A stretch of 64,000 bases of DNA. Origin: Bradyrhizobium sp. SRL28 (GTDB taxonomy: Bacteria > Pseudomonadota > Alphaproteobacteria > Rhizobiales > Xanthobacteraceae). Under the pieces are notes generated by a model. The model made no database searches and had not been told where the DNA came from. It saw nothing but the letters and a program-made list of their open reading frames with translations. Positions 43,489 to 52,291 of this stretch are shown here, piece by piece; the first letter of the stretch is position 1, and every line of letters begins with the position of its first letter. The stretch covers positions 682,001 through 746,000 of the forward strand of contig NZ_JAHEAG010000002.1 in NCBI RefSeq assembly GCF_018596315.1, read 5' to 3'. A program made the position numbers and the translations under genes.

Positions 43489-44469
43489 TCACCCCAACGT
43501 CCTTCGCCAAAATGCCAGCATATCCGCCTTGAACAGTTCGGCATCGCCATCGCGGCTGCCGATCCTTGCGCCCTTGCGGCCATAGCCGGCCTTCAGCGCA
43601 TAGACCATCAGGTCGCGATCAACGAGCTTGCTGTCCGCGACGCCCGTGAGCGGATGGATGAAGGCGCCGTTGTTGGCGATATAGGCCGTCGGTGCGGCGG
43701 GGGAGACGGATGCGTCGGGAACATTCTCGATATCGGTGCCGCGGTCAAAACTGTGCTGCGCGCCGCCGATCAGCCGCATCGTCGCCTTGCCGCCGGAGAG
43801 GCGGATGGCCTGGCAATGGCCCTGCACCTGCATCGGCGAGCACCATTCATCGGCATCGCCCATGATGACGCGGATTTCGGTTTCGTCGACGGATGGATCG
43901 AGGAACTGGTGGCCGCTCCAGGGATAGGCGGCGAGCACGCTGCGAAAACCGGCACCGGCGCCGACCACCGCATCGGCAAAGCGGCGCGTCGCCGCGGTCA
44001 GCACCGCCGAGCCGCCGCGGCTGTGACCTTGCGCGCCGATCCGGGAGGCGTCGATCTCGGGATGAGCAGACAGCACCATCCAGGCCGCCAGCACGTCGTA
44101 GGCACTGGCGGCAAAGGAGAACTGGGTCTGGTTGGCGACCGTCGAGGTCACGTCGCGCGCGCCAAAGCTGTCGAGCACAAAAGCCGCAAAGCCGTCGCCG
44201 ACCACCGTCTCGGCGTGCCCAAGGTGCGAGGGCGCGACGCCGAGGCTACCCGGCACCACCATGACAAGCGGCAGCTTTCCGTTGCGTTTGCGATGGTCCG
44301 AGGTCGGCAGGAACAGCTTGCCGTCGATCGCAAGCTTCGGCAGGTCGCTGGAATTGCTGATGACGTGGAAGTAGTTGGCAGGATTGGCCGTAGGAATTTC
44401 GAAATTCTGTCCGTTGCTGTGTCCTGTGGCGCCGTCGGTGAAAACAATATCTTGGTCGCGAAATCGCAA
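43489..44469 (-). CDS. Alpha/beta hydrolase (dienelactone hydrolase-like)
   Basis: A 326-residue hydrolase. The nucleophile elbow GAQGHSRGGSAVL contains the serine. The acid is likely Asp in VIMGDADEWCSP and the histidine lies in GGAQHSFDRG. No signal peptide is seen. The family includes dienelactone hydrolases and acyl esterases; the substrate is unknown. The coding strand is followed downstream by a family C repeat and the metallophosphoesterase gene. Confidence 0.83.
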   Translation of the reverse strand: MRFRDQDIVFTDGATGHSNGQNFEIPTANPANYFHVISNSSDLPKLAIDGKLFLPTSDHRKRNGKLPLVMVVPGSLGVAPSHLGHAETVVGDGFAAFVLDSFGARDVTSTVANQTQFSFAASAYDVLAAWMVLSAHPEIDASRIGAQGHSRGGSAVLTAATRRFADAVVGAGAGFRSVLAAYPWSGHQFLDPSVDETEIRVIMGDADEWCSPMQVQGHCQAIRLSGGKATMRLIGGAQHSFDRGTDIENVPDASVSPAAPTAYIANNGAFIHPLTGVADSKLVDRDLMVYALKAGYGRKGARIGSRDGDAELFKADMLAFWRRTLG

Positions 44470-44658
44470 GTTGTAATCCTCCTGCGGCCGCTCTTTTTTG
44501 GCGACCTCAGGGATAGAGTAAAGCGCTGGCTGTTCCCGTCAAAGCAAATGTGCCCCGCGGTCTCGCCGGCTTTTGTTTCTCGATGTGTATGGGCAACACC
44601 CCGTCTGCATGTTGACGGGCATATCGACGATGACGCGGCCAGTGATCGCGCCTTATTT

Positions 44659-44678
44659 GTGACGAAACCGATCGTCAC
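44659..44678 (-). terminator. Possible terminator after the membrane protein gene
   Basis: GTGACGA at 44659-44665 pairs perfectly with TCGTCAC at 44672-44678 around a 6-base loop, 48 bases downstream of the stop codon of the minus-strand gene at 44726. On that strand AAATAAGG follows, so the U-tract is poor. The 255-base gap 44470-44725 holds nothing else that I recognise. Confidence 0.35.
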
Positions 44679-44725
44679 GGCGCCAGTATCAGAGCGGCAG
44701 TTGCCCGAGCGCCCGCGCGCACGCC

Positions 44726-45418
44726 TCAGAGCACGCGGTAGCGGATCGCGAAGGCGTCATGAAGCTCTGACGTCACGGTGCTGCCGTTGACGGGGACGAT
44801 GCCGTCGGCCAGATGCCACGGCCCGAACTGGCCTGAGCGCGACGGGCTGGCGGGCAGCCGCAGCCAGAACGTGCTTTGCGCCCGGCCGGGAAGGTTCAGC
44901 ACCATCATGCGCTCGGTGGTGCGGTAATCGAGCGTCACCGTCCCCCGCAAGATGCTGCGGCCGTCGTGGGCGGACTCCAGCGCCTCCAGAACCTTTGCCA
45001 GTTTCTGGTTCCGGTCGGTCAAGAGTTCAACCTGGGTGTCGGCGGCGGTCGTCAGCACAGCCTTCGGCAGGCGAATTTCAAATTCCACCGCGGGCTTAGC
45101 CGGATTGAGGCCGAGATAGGCCTGCGCCGCCTGCCGCATGTCCGAGATCGCGAAGGCGACCAGGACCAGCACCGCGGAGGCGGCCAGCCCGTGTTTCAGG
45201 AGATCGTGGCGGCTGCGGTAGCTGCTGCGGAAGTAGACGGAGAGCACGATCGCGACCGCCAGCGCCGCGGCGATGCCGGCCAATGCCGACACGATGATGC
45301 CGAGGCCGCCATCGGGGCTGTCGCTGAACCCGATCGCCCGGAGAAGGGAGCTCACGGAATCGCCGGGCAGTTCAGCGGCACGGCCGGCGCCGGTCAGGAT
45401 CGGGGAGGTGATATTCAT
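44726..45418 (-). CDS. Membrane protein of unknown function
   Basis: A 230-residue protein with two hydrophobic segments near the N-terminus (about 38-63, GLGIIVSALAGIAAALAVAI; and about 77-92, LLKHGLAASAVLVLVAFA). A soluble domain of beta-strand character follows and ends in LHDAFAIRYRVL. I do not recognise a family. The ATG at 45418 (MNITSPILTG) has GGGGAGGTG upstream and is preferred over an earlier start at 45490. The soluble part (KAVLTTAADTQVELLTDRNQ and later GTVTLDYRTTERMM) probably lies in the periplasm. Confidence 0.65.
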   Translation of the reverse strand: MNITSPILTGAGRAAELPGDSVSSLLRAIGFSDSPDGGLGIIVSALAGIAAALAVAIVLSVYFRSSYRSRHDLLKHGLAASAVLVLVAFAISDMRQAAQAYLGLNPAKPAVEFEIRLPKAVLTTAADTQVELLTDRNQKLAKVLEALESAHDGRSILRGTVTLDYRTTERMMVLNLPGRAQSTFWLRLPASPSRSGQFGPWHLADGIVPVNGSTVTSELHDAFAIRYRVL

Positions 45419-45612
45419 CGCCTGCTCGCGGGTTGCTTGATGGCCGGTTCGAAACCAGAACCATTGGAATTCTCGATAGTTGGTCGCCAAGCCTTGAGCT
45501 GTGGTTCAAAAGGCTCGGGTGGCGGTTCAAGCCAGCCTGGTTAAGTGGATTTGTCAGGTGAGGGGCGTCTCGTTATTGCTAGAGGCTTGGCGCAGCTTCG
45601 GGGGAGATTCTC

Positions 45613-46035
45613 ATGTCGGTTCAAATGGTTTTGCTGCCGGTCTTCGTTCTCGTCGGGCTCACTTTCTTCCTGATGCTGTGGATGGTGACGGCCCGCACAA
45701 AGGCGGTGAAGGCCCGGGAAACCAGCCTGAAGGACATCGCGGCGGGGCAGCCGAAATATCCGGCCCGCGTGGCCCAGATCGGCAATTGCTTCAGCAATCA
45801 GTTCGAAGTACCCCTCCTGTTCTACTTTCTGATCGCGCTGGCGCTGCCGCTGCGCCGGGCCGATCTCTTCATCGTGCTGATGTCCTGGGTGTTCGTGGTG
45901 ACACGATTTGCCCATGCCGGCATTTTCGTCACGTCGAACAACATCCAGCAGCGCAGCCTGGCCTGGTTTGCCGGCGTGCTGGTGCTGTTTGCGATGTGGA
46001 TCTACTTCGCGCTGAAGCTGCTGCTGCTGATCTAG
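45613..46035 (+). CDS. MAPEG family membrane protein
   Basis: A 140-residue integral membrane protein with four hydrophobic helices. The motif NCFSNQFEVPLLFYFLIALA is characteristic of bacterial MAPEG proteins related to microsomal glutathione transferases. It may act in glutathione-dependent detoxification at the membrane, but bacterial members are little studied. GGGGGAGATTCTC precedes the ATG. The rsmB-like gene begins 11 bases after its stop codon, so both may be co-transcribed. Confidence 0.82.
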   Translation: MSVQMVLLPVFVLVGLTFFLMLWMVTARTKAVKARETSLKDIAAGQPKYPARVAQIGNCFSNQFEVPLLFYFLIALALPLRRADLFIVLMSWVFVVTRFAHAGIFVTSNNIQQRSLAWFAGVLVLFAMWIYFALKLLLLI

Positions 46036-46045
46036 AAAGCCCTGA

Positions 46046-47344
46046 ATGACTCCTGCTGCCCGGCTGTCCGCAGCCATCGAACTGATCGAGACCATCGACG
46101 CGCAACGCGTTCCCGCGGCGAAAGCGCTGAAGGAGTGGGGCACCGCGCATCGCTATGCCGGCTCGGGCGACCGCGCGGCGATATCAGGCCTGATCTGGGA
46201 CGTGCTGCGGCGGCGGGCGTCGAGCGCCTGGCTGATGGACGCGGACACGCCGCGCGCGCGGGTGCTCGGCATGATGCGGCTCGAGCGCGGCATGGATGCC
46301 GAAGCGATATCAGCACTCTGCGACGGCGGACGCTTTGCGCCGGAGCCGCTGAGCGAGGCCGAACGATCAGCGCTCACCTCGCGCAGCATCGACGGCGCGC
46401 CGCCGCACATCGCCGGCGACTATCCGGAATGGCTGGATGCGCCGCTGGCCGCCGTCTTCGGCGAGGACCGCGTGGCGGAGGCGACAGCGATGGCGAGCCG
46501 CGCGCCGCTTGATCTGCGCGTCAACACGCTGAAGGCCAAGCGCGAAAAGGTGCTCGCCTCGCTCAAGCATCTCGGTGCGCAGGAAACGCCGTGGTCGCCG
46601 ATTGGCCTGCGCATCGAACTCGGCGCCGACGCGCGCAATCCCGGCATTCACGCCGAGGAGGATTTCATCAAGGGGGGCGTCGAAGTGCAGGACGAGGGCT
46701 CGCAGCTCGCGGCGCTGTTCTCGGCGGCAAAGCCGGGCGAGCAGGTGATCGATCTCTGCGCCGGCGCCGGCGGCAAGACGCTGGCGCTCGCCGCGATGAT
46801 GCAAGGCAAGGGCCGGCTGATCGCGACCGACCGCGACAAGCGCCAGCTCGCGCCGATCTACGAGCGGCTGTCGCGCGCCGGCGTTCACAACGCCGATATC
46901 CGCACACCGAAAGGCGACAGTGATCCATTGGCCGACATCAATGCCTCGGCCGATCTCGTCCTGATCGACGCGCCCTGCACCGGCACCGGCACCTGGCGCC
47001 GCAACCCCGACGCCAAATGGCGCATGCGCCCCGGCGCGCTCGAAGTACGGTTGAAGGATCAGGCCGAAGCGCTTGATCGGGCAGCCGCACTGGTCAAGCC
47101 CGGCGGTCGCATCGCCTACGTCACATGCTCGGTGCTCAGAAGCGAAAACGGCGACCAGATCCGCAGCTTCGTCAGTCGCCATCCCGAGTTTTCGATTCAG
47201 CCACCGAACGAGACGGCAAGCGTGCTCTGGGACAAGGCCGAGGATTTTGAGAAGGCCGCGCTCAAATCTGCCGAAGGCTGGCTGATGACCCCGCGCCGCA
47301 CCGGAACGGACGGGTTCTTCGTCTCGGTGCTGAAGAAGGCGTGA
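46046..47344 (+). CDS. RsmB/NOP2/Sun-family rRNA (cytosine-C5)-methyltransferase
   Basis: A 432-residue methyltransferase. It shows an N-terminal NusB-like region (residues about 1-130), the SAM motif IDLCAGAGGKTLALA, motif IV DAPCTGTGTWRRNPDAKWR with a conserved cysteine, and motif VI YVTCSVLRSENGDQI with the catalytic cysteine. The C-terminus ends TDGFFVSVLKKA, as in the family. It probably methylates 16S rRNA C967 or a related cytosine. It lies upstream of guaA on the same strand. Confidence 0.9.
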   Translation: MTPAARLSAAIELIETIDAQRVPAAKALKEWGTAHRYAGSGDRAAISGLIWDVLRRRASSAWLMDADTPRARVLGMMRLERGMDAEAISALCDGGRFAPEPLSEAERSALTSRSIDGAPPHIAGDYPEWLDAPLAAVFGEDRVAEATAMASRAPLDLRVNTLKAKREKVLASLKHLGAQETPWSPIGLRIELGADARNPGIHAEEDFIKGGVEVQDEGSQLAALFSAAKPGEQVIDLCAGAGGKTLALAAMMQGKGRLIATDRDKRQLAPIYERLSRAGVHNADIRTPKGDSDPLADINASADLVLIDAPCTGTGTWRRNPDAKWRMRPGALEVRLKDQAEALDRAAALVKPGGRIAYVTCSVLRSENGDQIRSFVSRHPEFSIQPPNETASVLWDKAEDFEKAALKSAEGWLMTPRRTGTDGFFVSVLKKA

Positions 47345-47348
47345 TCCC

Positions 47349-47434
47349 GTAGGGTGGGCAAAGCGAAGCGTGCCCACCATCTATCCGCGACCGTTGTCGT
47401 GAATGGTGGGCACGCTGCGCTTTGCCCACCCTAC
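47349..47434. repeat. Palindromic intergenic repeat, family A
   Basis: GTAGGGTGGGCAAAGCGAAG start and CTTTGCCCACCCTAC end, between convergent genes. Confidence 0.87.
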
Positions 47435-47440
47435 GAATTT

Positions 47441-47773
47441 TCAATCCACGATGAACAGCTTCGCGCCCGTCTTAGTCGACGACCGATGCGCGGCGTCGCC
47501 GAAATCCGATACCTGATAGCTCATACCCGCCTTGAGCTTGAACGTGCGCCCGTCGCGCAGTTCGGTATCGAGCTCGCCTTCCAGCACGTAGAGCACATGC
47601 CCGCGGTCGCACCAGTGATCGGCGAAATAGCCCGGCGAATACTCCACCATCCGCACACGCAGATCGCCGATATTGAGCGTGCGCCACAACGCCTCCCCGG
47701 TTTCTCCGGGATGTCTGGTCGCTTCCACCTGGCTCCAGTCGGTGACGGTGAAGGGCAGTGCGGGAATTTTCAT
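47441..47773 (-). CDS. Small cupin protein with a DHWC motif
   Basis: A 110-residue single-domain cupin. The segment YFADHWCDRGHVLYVLEGEL holds the metal-binding residues (His, Cys/His and Glu) and the second cupin motif is GMSYQVSDFGDAAH. It resembles small cupins named after a D-H-C-W-type motif. A role in binding a small ligand or metal is likely; the reaction is unknown. It is flanked on both sides by family A repeats, which isolates it from its neighbours. Confidence 0.8.
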   Translation of the reverse strand: MKIPALPFTVTDWSQVEATRHPGETGEALWRTLNIGDLRVRMVEYSPGYFADHWCDRGHVLYVLEGELDTELRDGRTFKLKAGMSYQVSDFGDAAHRSSTKTGAKLFIVD

Positions 47774-47794
47774 GCGGGAGTCCTGCGGTGTGCG

Positions 47795-47881
47795 GTAGGG
47801 TGGGCAAAGCGAAGCGTGCCCACCGTCTATCGACAGACTTCATCGCGAAATGGTGGGCACGCTTCGCTTTGCCCACCCTAC
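47795..47881. repeat. Palindromic intergenic repeat, family A
   Basis: A second nearly perfect copy only about 360 bases from the one at 47349, on the other side of the cupin gene. Confidence 0.87.
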
Positions 47882-47891
47882 GATTCCGGTG

Positions 47892-48266
47892 TCAATGCGC
47901 GAGATGATTGGCCGAGCCCTGCCTGATCTTGCCCCCGGCATCGAGCCGCAGATATTCGCAGATCTGCGTGCCGCGCTCGTTCTGGTAAAATACGACGACG
48001 CTGTCGGGGCTCACATAGGTGTCGATCAGGTCGAAATGCAGGTTGGGCAAAAGCTGGAACGCCTTGCCCCAGTACATTCGCAAGCTCGCCTTGCCGCGCA
48101 GCGTGCCGCTGGCCTCGAGGCCGAGCGCCTGGATCTTGTCCGACGTCATCTCGGCATCCTCGGTATAGAGCGCGAGGATGCGTTCGAGGTCGTGCGAGTT
48201 CCAGGCTGATATCCACTCCCGCCCGAGCGCGGCGAGATCGGCCGCCGCGTAGTACTGGCTTTGCAT
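47892..48266 (-). CDS. SnoaL/NTF2-like domain protein
   Basis: A 124-residue protein with the cone-shaped NTF2/SnoaL pattern: an N-terminal helix (LGREWISAWNSHDLERILALY), then EDAEMTSDK and a long beta sheet ending in LRLDAGGKIRQGSANHLAH. The ATG at 48266 has a GGAGGAAAC upstream. Such proteins are isomerases, hydrolases or ligand binders; this one cannot be assigned. It is divergent from guaA and a perfect palindrome lies between them. Confidence 0.75.
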   Translation of the reverse strand: MQSQYYAAADLAALGREWISAWNSHDLERILALYTEDAEMTSDKIQALGLEASGTLRGKASLRMYWGKAFQLLPNLHFDLIDTYVSPDSVVVFYQNERGTQICEYLRLDAGGKIRQGSANHLAH

Positions 48267-48341
48267 GGTTTCCTCCGTTTCTCCCGATTTGCGCTGCGCA
48301 AATCGCCCGATCGGCTCTTGGGTACCGTCGGAGCAAACTAG

Positions 48342-48356
48342 GTCAGTATTACTGAC
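48342..48356. promoter_or_regulatory. Perfect palindrome in the divergent region before guaA
   Basis: GTCAGT-ATT-ACTGAC, a perfect 6-base inverted repeat with a 3-base centre. It lies 75 bases before the SnoaL-like gene start and 90 before guaA. The size and AT-rich flanks fit a TetR-type operator; no such regulator gene is adjacent. Confidence 0.45.
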
Positions 48357-48445
48357 ATATTTTGGTTTGTCCATCCCCGCAGAAGAATGTGGGCCACAGC
48401 CTTCTCGCGGTTGCGAGGCCGCCCCCCGTCGCGTATCTGCTTGCC

Positions 48446-50041
48446 ATGACAGCCCCACAGAAAGCCCGCGAGTCGACGCCCACAGTGGCCTCGGCGCATG
48501 ACAAGATTCTGATTGTCGACTTCGGCAGTCAGGTGACGCAACTGATCGCCCGTCGGGTGCGCGAGGAGGGCGTCTATTCCGAGATCGTGCCGTTCCAGAA
48601 GGCCGAAGCAGCCTTCGACGAGATGAAGCCGAAAGCGGTGATCCTCTCCGGCGGCCCGGAATCGGTGCACGAAAAAGGCTCGCCCCGCGCGCCGCAGAAA
48701 ATCTTCGATTCCGGCGTGCCCGTGCTCGGCATCTGCTACGGGCAGATGACGATGGCCGCCCAGCTCGGCGGCGAGGTCGAGGGCGGCCACCACCGCGAGT
48801 TCGGCCGCGCCGACGTCGAGGTCAAGGCTTCAAGCTCGCTGTTCGATTCCACCTGGGCCAAGGGCGAGAAGCATCCGGTCTGGATGAGCCATGGCGACCG
48901 CATTACAAAAATGCCGCCGGGCTTCACGGTTGCTGGCGTCTCGCCGAACGCGCCGTTCGCCGTGATCCAGGACGAGAAGCGCAAATATTACGGCCTGATG
49001 TTCCACCCCGAAGTGGTGCACACGCCCGACGGCGCCAAACTAATCCGCAATTTTGTCCGCAAGGTCGCCGGCCTCACCGGCGACTGGACCATGCGCGCCT
49101 TCCGTGAGGAGGCGATCGAAAAGATCCGCGCGCAAGTCGGCAAGGGCAGGGTGATCTGCGGCCTCTCCGGCGGCGTTGACTCTGCGGTGGCCGCGGTCCT
49201 AATCCACGAGGCGATCGGCGACCAGCTCACCTGCGTGTTCGTCGATCACGGCATGTTGCGGCTCGACGAAGCAAAGACCGTCGTCGACCTGTTCCGGCAT
49301 CACTACAACATTCCGCTGGTGCATGTTGATGCGTCGAAACAATTCCTCGGCGAACTCGCTGGGGTCACCGACCCCGAAGTGAAGCGCAAGACCATCGGCC
49401 GCCTGTTCATCGACGTGTTCGACGCGGAAGCGAAGAAGCTCGGCGGCGCGGATTTCCTCGCGCAAGGCACGCTCTATCCTGACGTGATCGAGAGCGTCTC
49501 CTTCACCGGCGGCCCGTCGGTGACGATCAAGTCGCACCACAATGTCGGCGGTCTTCCTGAGCGCATGAACATGAAGCTGGTCGAGCCCTTGCGCGAATTG
49601 TTCAAGGACGAGGTGCGCGTGCTGGGCCGCGAACTCGGCCTGCCCGAAATCTTCGTCGGCCGCCACCCATTCCCGGGCCCCGGCCTCGCCATCCGCTGCC
49701 CCGGCGACATCACACGAGAAAAGCTCGACATCCTCCGCAATGCGGATGCGGTCTATATCGACCAGATCCGCAAAGCCGGCCTCTACGACCAGATCTGGCA
49801 GGCCTTTGCCGTGCTGCTGCCGGTGAAAACCGTCGGCGTGATGGGCGACGGCAGAACTTACGAATACGTCGTGGGCCTGCGCGCGGTGACTTCCACCGAC
49901 GGCATGACCGCCGACTTCTATTCCTTCGACATGAAATTTCTCGGCGAAACCGCGACGCGGATTATCAATGAGGTCAAGGGTGTGAACCGGGTGGTCTATG
50001 ACGTGACGAGCAAGCCGCCGGGAACGATCGAGTGGGAGTAG
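48446..50041 (+). CDS. guaA: GMP synthase (glutamine-hydrolysing)
   Basis: A 531-residue enzyme. The class I glutamine amidotransferase domain has Cys97 in LGICYGQM and His/Glu in MFHPEVVHT. The ATP pyrophosphatase P-loop [14 protein letters not shown] follows, and the C-terminal GMP synthase domain ends in KPPGTIEWE. It converts XMP, ATP and glutamine to GMP. The gene is intact. Its last about 270 bases recur at 55507-55777 and its last 200 bases at 62724-62923, marking the 3' end as an integration site. Confidence 0.96.
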   Translation: MTAPQKARESTPTVASAHDKILIVDFGSQVTQLIARRVREEGVYSEIVPFQKAEAAFDEMKPKAVILSGGPESVHEKGSPRAPQKIFDSGVPVLGICYGQMTMAAQLGGEVEGGHHREFGRADVEVKASSSLFDSTWAKGEKHPVWMSHGDRITKMPPGFTVAGVSPNAPFAVIQDEKRKYYGLMFHPEVVHTPDGAKLIRNFVRKVAGLTGDWTMRAFREEAIEKIRAQVGKGRVICGLSGGVDSAVAAVLIHEAIGDQLTCVFVDHGMLRLDEAKTVVDLFRHHYNIPLVHVDASKQFLGELAGVTDPEVKRKTIGRLFIDVFDAEAKKLGGADFLAQGTLYPDVIESVSFTGGPSVTIKSHHNVGGLPERMNMKLVEPLRELFKDEVRVLGRELGLPEIFVGRHPFPGPGLAIRCPGDITREKLDILRNADAVYIDQIRKAGLYDQIWQAFAVLLPVKTVGVMGDGRTYEYVVGLRAVTSTDGMTADFYSFDMKFLGETATRIINEVKGVNRVVYDVTSKPPGTIEWE

Positions 50042-50266
50042 GGGAGTGGCGTAGCCTAGCGTAGGTTATCGCTATAGTTCGCATAAAACTCAGCGATTTG
50101 CGGTTGATTCTGGGCCCAATGGCGGCCCTCGCGCTATCGGGATCGCCGACCCGAAAAGCGGCCGTTCCTGCCGCGCGCCTCGAACGTCGAAAAATTCGCA
50201 GAACGATGTCGGTTTCCGACAAGCTCGTTCGTCGTCCCGAAGAACCCGGGATAGAGAGCTTGCAAC

Positions 50267-50797
50267 ATGGCGAAGATCGTTTTCGGAATGAACCAGTCCC
50301 TGGATGGCTACGTCGACCATCAGGAATTTGCGCCAGGTCCCGCGCTCTTTCGTCACTGGATCGAGCAAGTGCGCGGCCTGACAGGCAGTGTGTACGGCCG
50401 CCGCATGTACGAGGTCATGCGCTACTGGGATGAAGACCATCCTGAGTGGACCCCGGAGGAACGCGACTTCGCGGCGGCGTGGCGGCGCCAACCGAAGTGG
50501 GTCGTATCACGCTCGTCGAGGTCAGTCGGCCCCAACGCCACTCTCGTCGAGGATGACTTCGAGGCGGTGATACGTAGGCTGAAGGCTCAGCTCGTTGGCG
50601 AGATTGACGTCTCCGGACCAGACTTGGCAGGAAGCCTAACCGACCTTGGTCTTATTGATGAGTATCAGCTCTACCTTCACCCCGTCGTGCTTGGTCGCGG
50701 CAAGCCATTCTTCGCTGGCCCCCGGCCGCCGCTTCGTCTTGTGGCCAGCGATCGAATTGGCGAGGACGTGATCAGGTTGACGTACGTCCCTGCCTAA
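50267..50797 (+). CDS. Dihydrofolate reductase family protein (RibD C-terminal type)
   Basis: A 176-residue protein with the RibD-C/DHFR-like fold. It opens MAKIVFGMNQSLDGYVD and has SVYGRRMYEVMRYW, the nucleotide-binding GEIDVSGPDLAGSLTDLGLI and the strand EYQLYLHPVVLGRGKPFF. These are typical of small RibD_C proteins that bind NADPH; the substrate of this subgroup is not known. It is the first gene after guaA and starts 225 bases downstream of it. The gap holds no gene that I recognise. Confidence 0.83.
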   Translation: MAKIVFGMNQSLDGYVDHQEFAPGPALFRHWIEQVRGLTGSVYGRRMYEVMRYWDEDHPEWTPEERDFAAAWRRQPKWVVSRSSRSVGPNATLVEDDFEAVIRRLKAQLVGEIDVSGPDLAGSLTDLGLIDEYQLYLHPVVLGRGKPFFAGPRPPLRLVASDRIGEDVIRLTYVPA

Positions 50798-50830
50798 TCA
50801 CGCAACTCGCCCGAAGGATCGCGCCGAGGA

Positions 50831-50865
50831 GCGGCGGGTTACGCTGTCGCCAACCCGCCCTACGA
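50831..50865. repeat. Partial palindromic repeat, family E
   Basis: GCGGCGGGTTACGCT at the left and GCCAACCCGCCCTACG at the right, half of the longer element at 57784. It lies next to the stop codon of the NAD(P)-binding protein gene. Confidence 0.6.
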
Positions 50866-50866
50866 G

Positions 50867-51580
50867 CTAATCAGGCTTGAGGTTCTCGAGAAGGGCACTC
50901 CAGCTCCCCCGCCGCAGACCTTTGCCCCACACGATTTCGAATGTCGCGCGTGACGCGCGAGGATGCCGCATCGCTTCAACGAACGCTTCGGCAACATCTG
51001 CGCGGGCAATGCGGTTGCGAAACGCCAGGGGCAGGGTGCCCTGGCTGACATTGACTGCGCGCTCGCCGCCCGGCCGGTCGAGGAGGAATCCGACGCGGAT
51101 AATCGTGTAGTCCAATCCGCTACTGCGGATCTTGTCTTCGACGCGTCGACGCCAAACCAGCGTATTCCGCTTGAGCAGGTTGATCAGGAAACCCGCCAAT
51201 GAGCGCGTCTTGATACCGATCGAGTTCAGATAGACGAAGCGACCCCGGAACCCGGCGCTTCGAGCTGCCGCGAGCGTATCGATGACTCCGTCGTAGTCTG
51301 TCGTCTTGACGATGTTTTCCGGGGCATATCGTCCGCTCGGCGCGCCGGCGGTGAAGATGATGTGATCCACATCCCGCAATACAGGTGGGAGCGTGTCCGC
51401 TTTCGTGAGGTCTCCGGCGACCACCTCAAACGCCGAACCCAGCTCGGCAGAAGCTCTGGCAGGATCGCGAGCCAGCACGCGAACGTCATAGCCTCGTTCG
51501 TGCAGCAGCCGGGCGATCAGGCACCCGGCACCCCGTGTACCTCCGACAACCAGGACGCGGTTTCCTCCAGCCTCACTCAT
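50867..51580 (-). CDS. NAD(P)-binding protein (atypical SDR, NmrA-like)
   Basis: A 237-residue Rossmann protein. The N-terminal motif VLVVGGTRGAGCLIARLLHE is followed by VRVLARDPARA and VVAGDLTKADTL, as in atypical SDRs of the a5/NmrA type. The usual Tyr-x-x-x-Lys pair is not clear; YTIIRVGFLLDRPGGE is the conserved C-terminal strand of the group. It may bind NAD(P) as a sensor or reduce a quinone-like substrate. It lies in the accessory region downstream of guaA. Confidence 0.8.
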   Translation of the reverse strand: MSEAGGNRVLVVGGTRGAGCLIARLLHERGYDVRVLARDPARASAELGSAFEVVAGDLTKADTLPPVLRDVDHIIFTAGAPSGRYAPENIVKTTDYDGVIDTLAAARSAGFRGRFVYLNSIGIKTRSLAGFLINLLKRNTLVWRRRVEDKIRSSGLDYTIIRVGFLLDRPGGERAVNVSQGTLPLAFRNRIARADVAEAFVEAMRHPRASRATFEIVWGKGLRRGSWSALLENLKPD

Positions 51581-51765
51581 CGAGACCTCGGCGCAAGTGC
51601 TTTTCGCAACACCAGAATTGCAGTGACAGGGCTGGACTGCAACGGAGACTTAAGGCCGCGTTTCACTCACTGCTTGGTCCCGCTTCATGCATACACAATC
51701 CAGCGCCGCTATGGACTGCATCGTTTCGCTGGTAATGACGGAGTTGGCTCATCGAGTGCGACAAA

Positions 51766-52023
51766 GTGGCGTCACGGGCAAATCAGTTCGGATTTTCCGA
51801 AATCGTATCAAGCCCGCAAATCAAAAATATTCCGCTTTCGTTCGCACCCCATCAGCAACGGCGGGAGATCGATGAGACATTCGATTATCGGTACTCGCAA
51901 CTTCCTCTTGTCTTTGCCCGTCTCATTCGAGAGGGGCATCTGGATGAAAGTCTCCTTTCCGGTCTGTCGGAAGAAAAGCGCGAGATCATTCGCTCGTTCC
52001 TTGCTTTCGGTGCGAAGGGGTGA
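51766..52023 (+). CDS. Hypothetical small protein
   Basis: An 85-residue open frame from a GTG. The second half (YRYSQLPLVFARLIREGHLD then LSGLSEEKREIIRSFLAF) has the amphipathic composition of a real helical protein; the first half is less convincing and the codon use is poorer in G/C at third positions than neighbours. I know no family. It may be a remnant. In the 711-base space 51581-52291 it is the only plausible coding segment; the rest holds a repeat and nothing else that I can name. Confidence 0.35.
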   Translation: MASRANQFGFSEIVSSPQIKNIPLSFAPHQQRREIDETFDYRYSQLPLVFARLIREGHLDESLLSGLSEEKREIIRSFLAFGAKG

Positions 52024-52123
52024 CGGCGGCAGCCGTGTCTCCATGTCTGGCTCGGGGTCACGAGCACAGCAGCGCGACCGCGAAGTGCGGTACAAACAAG
52101 ACCCGACCATCCATGTGCAGCTC

Positions 52124-52220
52124 ATAGGGTGGATTAGTTGGTTGGCCGGAGGCGTAATCCACCACATCTTCTGGTCAGAGGTACCTCGTGAAGGCGGGCT
52201 ACGCTTTCGCAAACCCGCCT
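52124..52220. repeat. Palindromic intergenic repeat, family E
   Basis: ATAGGGTGGATTAG with GGCGTAATCCACC, then a GGCGGGCTACGC / CAAACCCGCC pair. Degenerate relative to the copy at 57784. Confidence 0.65.
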
Positions 52221-52291
52221 TCAGGCTTCTGCTGTCATCGCATTTCCATTTTCTGCGCATATGCTAGAAGCCGGCGCATAGGGGGCCGCTA

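Noticed and set aside
50042..50266. Integrase gene adjacent to guaA
   Set aside because: No tyrosine recombinase motif was seen in any frame here or elsewhere in 50-64 kb.
51808..52260. A 150-residue minus-strand frame in the gap before the methyltransferase
   Set aside because: It runs through a repeat element and lacks a ribosome site or recognisable motif; the plus-strand frame at 51766 is slightly more convincing.
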